This document shows positions 5,086 through 5,636 of a DNA stretch of 5,636 nucleotides, piece by piece. A program made the position numbers and the translations under genes. This DNA is from Methanosarcinaceae archaeon (GTDB taxonomy: Archaea; Halobacteriota; Methanosarcinia; Methanosarcinales; Methanosarcinaceae). Each line of letters begins with the position of its first letter. Position 1 is the first letter of the stretch. The notes beneath the pieces are model-generated. The model had not been told where the DNA came from and ran no database searches. It saw only the letters and a list, made by a program, of their open reading frames with translations. The DNA lies in NCBI GenBank assembly GCA_030609665.1, contig JAUWBW010000128.1:1-5636 (forward strand). The letters run 5' to 3'.

Positions 5086-5636
5086 TCATTCATCGATTTC
5101 TACAACAGCATCGACGATCTTTTCAAATTCCGTGTGCCACTGCGACGTGCCACCCTTACCTGCAAACACCTTTCCGCTGTCTCCGCTTGAAGCAACTTCA
5201 GGCTCGATCGGGAGTGTTCCCAATATCTTGATGCCAAAGTCAGATGCAGCTTTGGATACACCGCCACTTCCAAAGATATCGATTTTTTCATTGCAGTGCG
5301 GGCACACAATTCCACTCATGTTCTCCACTATCCCGATGACTGGGATCTTGACCGTCTTAACGAAATTGATGGATTTGCGCACACTTATAAGCGCCACATC
5401 CTGCGGAGTTGTCACCACGATCGCGCCGTCACAGTCAGGTATTAACTGTGCCACACTAAGAGGCTCGTCTCCTGTTCCGGGGGGCAGGTCAATAACAAGA
5501 TAATCCAATTTACCCCATGATACTTCTTCTAAGAACTGTTTGATCGCACCCATCTTTGCAGGTCCCCGCCAGATGACAGGGGAATCATTGTCCTCAAGGA
5601 AGAATCCGATGGACATGATCTTAAGATTCGAAGAAA
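5086..5636 (-). CDS. Mrp/NBP35 (ApbC-type) iron-sulfur carrier P-loop ATPase, C-terminal part
   Basis: The frame is open to the right edge (visible start SSNLKIMSIGFFLEDND), so the internal Met at 5616 is not the start, and the N-terminal Walker A part lies off the window. The 182 visible codons show the conserved MSIGFFL-x-WRGP-x-K segment, the switch/Walker B region LDYLVIDLPPGTGDEPLS (visible residues 43-60), VVTTPQDVAL, and ENMSGIVCPHC with the CxxC pair at visible residues 111 and 114. FGSGGVSKAASDFGIKILGTLPIEP follows. In this family the CxxC binds a bridging [4Fe-4S] cluster at the dimer interface that is handed to target apoproteins in the cytoplasm. The gene is followed 41 bp later by the NifX-like gene on the same strand, most likely one operon ending at the 4616-4649 hairpin. 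The upstream promoter is outside the window. Confidence 0.93.
   Translation of the reverse strand, partial: SSNLKIMSIGFFLEDNDSPVIWRGPAKMGAIKQFLEEVSWGKLDYLVIDLPPGTGDEPLSVAQLIPDCDGAIVVTTPQDVALISVRKSINFVKTVKIPVIGIVENMSGIVCPHCNEKIDIFGSGGVSKAASDFGIKILGTLPIEPEVASSGDSGKVFAGKGGTSQWHTEFEKIVDAVVEIDE

Overview
The window looks like a stretch of chromosome from a strictly anaerobic archaeon, most likely a methylotrophic or acetoclastic methanogen of the Methanosarcinales. The signs are a class III (oxygen-sensitive, glycyl-radical) ribonucleotide reductase, an archaeal-type thymidylate synthase, an Mrp/NBP35 ATPase paired with a small NifX-like protein, a DUF169 protein, TATA-like boxes upstream of genes, GGAGGT-type ribosome binding sites and oligo(T) terminators. 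The species cannot be fixed from this sequence alone.

Layout, left to right. (a) 1-260, minus strand: the N-terminal 86 codons of a thymidylate synthase whose remainder lies off the left edge. (b) 261-463: a divergent, AT-rich promoter region with a small GC-rich patch. (c) 464-1084, plus strand: a very AT-rich gene for a membrane-bound M48-type zinc metalloprotease, probably acquired from elsewhere. (d) 1148-1594, plus strand: a DUF488-family protein. (e) 1629-1809: a 181-bp non-coding element with 42-bp inverted-repeat ends and a nested inner hairpin, between two convergent genes; it is either a MITE/REP-like repeat or a large bidirectional terminator. (f) 1811-3613, minus strand: nrdD. (g) 3614-3753: nrdD control region, with a perfect 15-bp palindrome between a TATA-like box and the start codon, plus tandem oligo(T) terminators for the gene upstream. 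(h) 3754-4455, minus strand: DUF169 protein. (i) 4456-4672: its promoter, with a 16-bp palindrome, and a hairpin terminator. (j) 4673-5044 and 5086-5636, minus strand: a probable two-gene operon of an Mrp-type Fe-S carrier ATPase (truncated by the right edge) followed by a NifX-like protein.

How the genes may work together: NrdD makes deoxyribonucleotides and thymidylate synthase makes dTMP, so both minus-strand genes at the left serve DNA precursor supply, although opposing genes and the repeat element separate them. The Mrp/NifX-like pair fits iron-sulfur or metal-cluster handling. No NrdG activase for NrdD is visible in the window. I see no clear evidence of a wholly new multi-gene system. 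The strongest non-standard signals are the inverted-repeat element, the palindromic operators at the nrdD and DUF169 promoters, and the AT-rich protease island.
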